From JAQUBU01 sp036677685 (GTDB lineage: Bacteria > Bacillota > Syntrophomonadia > Syntrophomonadales > Syntrophomonadaceae), in contig JAVBWA010000024.1 in assembly GCA_036677685.1 (NCBI GenBank), positions 1 through 64,000 of the forward strand: a stretch of 64,000 nucleotides of DNA. Direction: 5' to 3'. A program made the position numbers and the translations under genes. A model generated the notes under the pieces. It did no database searches and had not been told where the DNA came from. It saw only the letters and a list, made by a program, of their open reading frames with translations. How positions within the stretch are numbered: the stretch's first letter is position 1; each line of letters begins with the position of its first letter. Below are positions 61,064 to 64,000 of the stretch, piece by piece.

Positions 61064-62071
61064 ATGAGCGACTGGAAATCCGTACTCAAGGCTGACCCGA
61101 CGAACTGGCTTCTGGAAGAAGAGAATCCGTCCGTGCACTATTTTACGTTAAAAGATATTATGGGCAGGTCGGAAGACGACCCGGAGGTACAAGCTGCAAA
61201 ACAGGAGATTATGGAGTTCGGTATCGTCCCTGGTATTCTTCAAAAGCAGAAGGAAGCCGCATACCTTAAGGCCTACCCCAGGTTTTATACCTTCAAATAC
61301 AAGGGGTTGGTGTGGTCGCTGATTACGCTGGCGGAATTGGGCGCCGAATCAACCCCGCAAATCAAAGAGCAATGCGAGTACCTATTCGAAAATGCGCAGG
61401 AAAAGCAAGATGGCGGGTTTTCCATGAACACAGCCAAGAAGACGGGTGGGGGCAGGGCTTCCGAAGTAATTCCCTGCCTTACCGGAAATATGGTATGGAG
61501 CCTGATACGTTTTGGATATCTCAACGACTCCAGACTGCAAAAGGGGATCAAATGGATTTTTCGGTTTATGCGTTTCAATGACGGCACCGAGGATGACCCG
61601 CAGGTCCCGCCGTATAACCGTTACGAAACCTGCTGGGGTGCACATACCTGTCATATGGGTGCAGTCAAGGCGCTCAAGGCGTTAAGCGCCGTGCCAAATG
61701 AAAGAAGGAGCAGGGAAATAAATGCTACGATAGAAAAGGCAGCCGAATTCCTGTTGATTCACCATGTCTATAAACGCAGCCATAATTTAAACAAGGCTTC
61801 CAAGCCCGGCTGGCTCAAATTCGGCTTCCCCTTGATGTACCAGACGGACACGCTGGAAATACTGGACATTTTGACCGAACTCGGCATCAAAGACAGCCGT
61901 ATGGATGAAGCCCTAAACCTTGTCATTTCAAAACAGGACGACGAAGGCAAATGGAGATTGGAGAACACTTACAGCAACGACCGGCTCCTCATTCCGATGG
62001 GGCAAAAAGGTGAGCAGAGCAAATGGATTACACTCAGGGCCATGAGGGTTTTGAAGAGGTACAGAGGGTAG
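61064..62071 (+). CDS. prenyltransferase/squalene-cyclase-like alpha/alpha-toroid protein
   Basis: This 335-aa protein has repeated helical pairs (LVWSLITLAELG, MVWSLIRFGYLND, GAVKALKALSAV, WITLRAMRVLKRY) and short QW-like motifs (EKQDGGFSM, SKQDDEGKWRLEN), the signs of an alpha/alpha-toroid of the terpenoid-cyclase/prenyltransferase type. The catalytic DxDD of squalene-hopene cyclases is not visible. GGAGGAGG precedes the ATG. Genes of this kind are sometimes mislabelled as NifH-like; nothing here resembles nitrogenase. The function is unknown. Confidence 0.72.
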   Translation: MSDWKSVLKADPTNWLLEEENPSVHYFTLKDIMGRSEDDPEVQAAKQEIMEFGIVPGILQKQKEAAYLKAYPRFYTFKYKGLVWSLITLAELGAESTPQIKEQCEYLFENAQEKQDGGFSMNTAKKTGGGRASEVIPCLTGNMVWSLIRFGYLNDSRLQKGIKWIFRFMRFNDGTEDDPQVPPYNRYETCWGAHTCHMGAVKALKALSAVPNERRSREINATIEKAAEFLLIHHVYKRSHNLNKASKPGWLKFGFPLMYQTDTLEILDILTELGIKDSRMDEALNLVISKQDDEGKWRLENTYSNDRLLIPMGQKGEQSKWITLRAMRVLKRYRG

Positions 62072-62160
62072 CGTTTGCCGCCGGAGAAACCGCGCCCGTC
62101 ATTTTGATCTTGAACCCATGAAAATCCGGTAAAAAGGGCAATTGGATTTATATATCCTCT

Positions 62161-63789
62161 CTATTCGCTTACAGCAATATAGGGCATTGGGTCAACTGCT
62201 TTCCCATTAATTCTGAATTCGAATTGACAATGTGGACCTGTAGCCATGCCTGTACTTCCGATTTCCGCTATTTTTTCTCCTTTATTGACCCAGTCGCCTG
62301 TATCTACCGTCAAAGCGCTGCAATGTTCATATAAACAGGCTGTTCCATCGTTGTGAACTATGATTAAATAATTGCCATAGTATTCACTGCCGCCCAAGTC
62401 GTCTTGAGTAGCAATCACCTTGCCATCATTTGCCGCTACAATATCGGCACCTGCTTTCTGGGCATAATCAATACCCGCATGAAGTTTATATTCATTAATT
62501 ACGGGATGATATCTTTTTCCATATATGGATGATATCCTCCCGGATGGTACAGGAACCGTTAAAGCTTCGATATCTTCTTCTTTTATCATATTTTTATGAT
62601 GCTGCGCAATTACAAAAAGAAACTGTTCAAGTGCAGAATTAAATTCATTGATGTTTTCTTTTTTTATATTATTTTTAGCAACAATATCCGCAAATAAGGC
62701 TTTGCTGTCAAGCTCATCCAGGCTGGTTTTCCAGCTCATATCTTCTGAAATCTTTTCATTAGATGGAACAAGCTTATAAGCTAATGCTGAACCGGTTATA
62801 CATATGGCTATGAATATTACAACAGATATTGCTGCCGTTTTACGGGAGAAGTTCCTTTTTTGCATAATAAGCATTAACCTCTTTTTAAGCCCTTTCTCGC
62901 TTTCACATAAATTCGAATAAATACCTTCCTGTTTGTTGATTACGCTGGATAAAATGTTTAAAATAGATTGTCCATAGCAATGTCTCTCCTGTATGCTCAT
63001 ATCTTTGACGACTGCTTCATCACAGGATATTTCACAGAGTTCATTGATTTCATGAACCATTTTGTATATTAAGGGATTAAACCAATGCACAGCATTAGTC
63101 AACCAGGCTATTGCTTTGAACCACAGATCCTTTCTCTTGCAGTGGATCAGTTCATGGTTTAAAACAAATCTCAACTCGCTTTTATCCATATCCACCTGGG
63201 GTATTATTAAGTAAGATTTAATTAGTCCTGTCACCATTGGGGCCTTAATACTGGCATTGCATAGGAGGTTGATCTTTTGCCGGACTCCCAGGTCGTATCT
63301 GCATTCCTGATATATTTGATATATGCTGTTGTCCTCTTCCACAGCTACACTCGTTTCCAGAAGCTTTCTTTTGAATATTAGAAACTGTTTGCCTTTATGG
63401 GCCATAAATATCACCATTCCCCATATCCAAACCCAGAACAAATAGTATAAAGGATCGTCTGCATGAAAAGAATGTTTTGTCCTCTGGTAAGCCTGTTGTA
63501 AATCAATTTCGGCAACAGCGTTTACTGTTTCACCCTGTGTATCATCCAAAGAAATGGATTTTGTCTCCGCTGGAAGAACCACCAACCCGGGGGGGCTGTC
63601 CATAAAAACCTTTCCGGGGACAAAACCGATTGGTATAAGTAAAAATACCAGAACAATGAGATTTACATAGTAATTCCAGGCTGCAGAAAATGCTCTGGTG
63701 GTAAGCGGTCGCAGCATAAGGATGAAAAATAAAAGGATTCCTCCCGTAAGAGACATCGTCAGTATTGTTGCAAAAATCAGACGAGGCAT
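62161..63789 (-). CDS. BlaR1/MecR1-type M56 sensor fused to a degenerate M23 domain
   Basis: The protein is 542 aa from the ATG at 63789, after AGGTGA in the end of the BlaI gene; a GTG at 63798 is also possible. Residues 1-310 are the BlaR1/MecR1 M56 domain: membrane helices and the zinc site FVLNHELIHCKRKDLW (HExxH) facing the cytoplasm. A further membrane helix follows (about residues 320-340). The C-terminus, instead of a penicillin-binding domain, is an M23/LytM-type peptidase fold (GRISSIYGKRYHP, HAGIDYA, YEHCSAL, TGPHCQFEF). The HxH motif reads HCQ, so one zinc ligand is missing. It is probably a sensor of cell-wall fragments that inactivates BlaI. Confidence 0.87.
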   Translation of the reverse strand: MPRLIFATILTMSLTGGILLFFILMLRPLTTRAFSAAWNYYVNLIVLVFLLIPIGFVPGKVFMDSPPGLVVLPAETKSISLDDTQGETVNAVAEIDLQQAYQRTKHSFHADDPLYYLFWVWIWGMVIFMAHKGKQFLIFKRKLLETSVAVEEDNSIYQIYQECRYDLGVRQKINLLCNASIKAPMVTGLIKSYLIIPQVDMDKSELRFVLNHELIHCKRKDLWFKAIAWLTNAVHWFNPLIYKMVHEINELCEISCDEAVVKDMSIQERHCYGQSILNILSSVINKQEGIYSNLCESEKGLKKRLMLIMQKRNFSRKTAAISVVIFIAICITGSALAYKLVPSNEKISEDMSWKTSLDELDSKALFADIVAKNNIKKENINEFNSALEQFLFVIAQHHKNMIKEEDIEALTVPVPSGRISSIYGKRYHPVINEYKLHAGIDYAQKAGADIVAANDGKVIATQDDLGGSEYYGNYLIIVHNDGTACLYEHCSALTVDTGDWVNKGEKIAEIGSTGMATGPHCQFEFRINGKAVDPMPYIAVSE

Positions 63790-63790
63790 A

Positions 63791-64000
63791 TTATTCACCT
63801 GCTTTTTGGGAGAACCACTTTTTTAGTTCTTCAATCTCTTCGCTATTGATATTATCTCCTTCATACAAAGCAGCAATAAAACTTTTAACCGATCCTTTAT
63901 GGACGGTATTCAGGAATGAATAGGTTTCAAACTGCTTATATTCGTTCTCCGAGATTAAAGGAATATACTGATTGATTTTCCCGTTTTTTGAAGAGCTTAT
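63791..64000 (-). CDS. BlaI/MecI-family repressor, C-terminal part
   Basis: The last 210 bp, read on the minus strand, encode the end of a BlaI/MecI-type protein. It begins ISSSKNGKINQYIPLISENEY and continues FLNTVHKGSVKSFIAALYEGD and EEIEELKKWFSQKAGE, up to the TAA at 63791-63793. PLISENEY and the SVKSFIAA segment are typical dimerisation-domain motifs; the N-terminal winged helix lies outside the window. The BlaR1-type gene begins 1 nt after its stop. BlaI represses its own operon until BlaR1 triggers its cleavage. Confidence 0.85.
   Translation of the reverse strand: MSSSKNGKINQYIPLISENEYKQFETYSFLNTVHKGSVKSFIAALYEGDNINSEEIEELKKWFSQKAGE

Noticed and set aside
61064..62071. Nitrogenase-related (NifH) identity for the toroid protein
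   Set aside because: No P-loop or Fe-S cysteines; the sequence is repeated helices with QW-like motifs.

Overview
The window looks like the chromosome of an anaerobic, spore-former-type Clostridia (Bacillota). I infer this from strong AGGAGG ribosome-binding sites, moderate GC, type III glutamine synthetase, a free-standing AICAR transformylase, a stressosome module feeding a diguanylate cyclase (as described in Moorella), a BlaI/BlaR1 pair, Nif11-type peptide genes and many TetR regulators. The best fit is a Peptococcaceae, Desulfitobacterium or Syntrophomonas-like lineage, but no marker here fixes the genus. I see no rRNA, tRNA, CRISPR array, phage or intact insertion sequence.

Layout. 0-2.7 kb (minus strand): a two-gene unit with a 668-aa protein built on about ten 29-residue helical repeats plus a DUF4474-like C-terminus, followed by a small caspase-like (clan CD) peptidase. 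3.1-10.5 kb: two TetR genes that are close paralogues, each followed by a large PEP-synthase-type phosphotransferase; the first resembles rifampicin phosphotransferase. 10.8 kb: beta-propeller phytase. 12.4-14.7 kb: DUF2975, Xre regulator and DUF4173-type membrane protein. 14.8-19.2 kb: 7TM histidine kinase and NarL-type regulator, then a Nif11-type RiPP precursor, a terminator, and a radical SAM/SPASM maturase. 19.4-21.5 kb: a TetR gene and a thioesterase/flavoprotein operon sharing one operator sequence.

21.7-32.5 kb is a cell-envelope locus: DUF4956 membrane protein, VTC-type polyphosphate polymerase, an OmpR/histidine kinase pair, GT2-GtrA glycosyltransferase, phosphodiester glycosidase and a Cthe_2159-type beta-helix lipoprotein. 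Three of its promoters carry the same direct repeat (TTTAAG-N5-TTTAAG), always exactly 10 nt before a -10 hexamer. The two-component system therefore probably controls the locus. A decayed copy of the lipoprotein gene, with its promoter still recognisable, lies beyond a BcrAB-like ABC operon.

32.9-36.4 kb: stressosome genes rsbR-rsbS-rsbT-rsbX and a GGDEF cyclase. 36.7-39.3 kb: TetR under a perfect 18-bp inverted repeat, and a membrane-anchored serine hydrolase. 39.4-44.4 kb: TetR, MFS exporter, FtsX-type permease and ABC ATPase, with codon use that looks foreign. 44.5-49.5 kb: Cys-cluster protein, a GAF-CPBP fusion, and a remarkable AraC-GNAT-HelD fusion. 50-52 kb: glnN behind a textbook terminator. 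52.5-54.2 kb: a Tat-exported Fe-S subunit and a cytochrome b behind a CsoR/CstR-like operator. 54.3-58.9 kb: PHP phosphoesterase and a ferric-iron-type ABC importer. 59-64 kb: DUF3796/Xre pair, AICAR transformylase, an alpha/alpha-toroid protein, and BlaR1 (fused to a degenerate M23 domain) with BlaI running off the edge.

A dispersed, hairpin-rich repeat occurs at 22.45-22.64 kb and 49.51-49.65 kb, each time just upstream of a minus-strand gene. All function calls are from reading the translated sequences; no database search was run.
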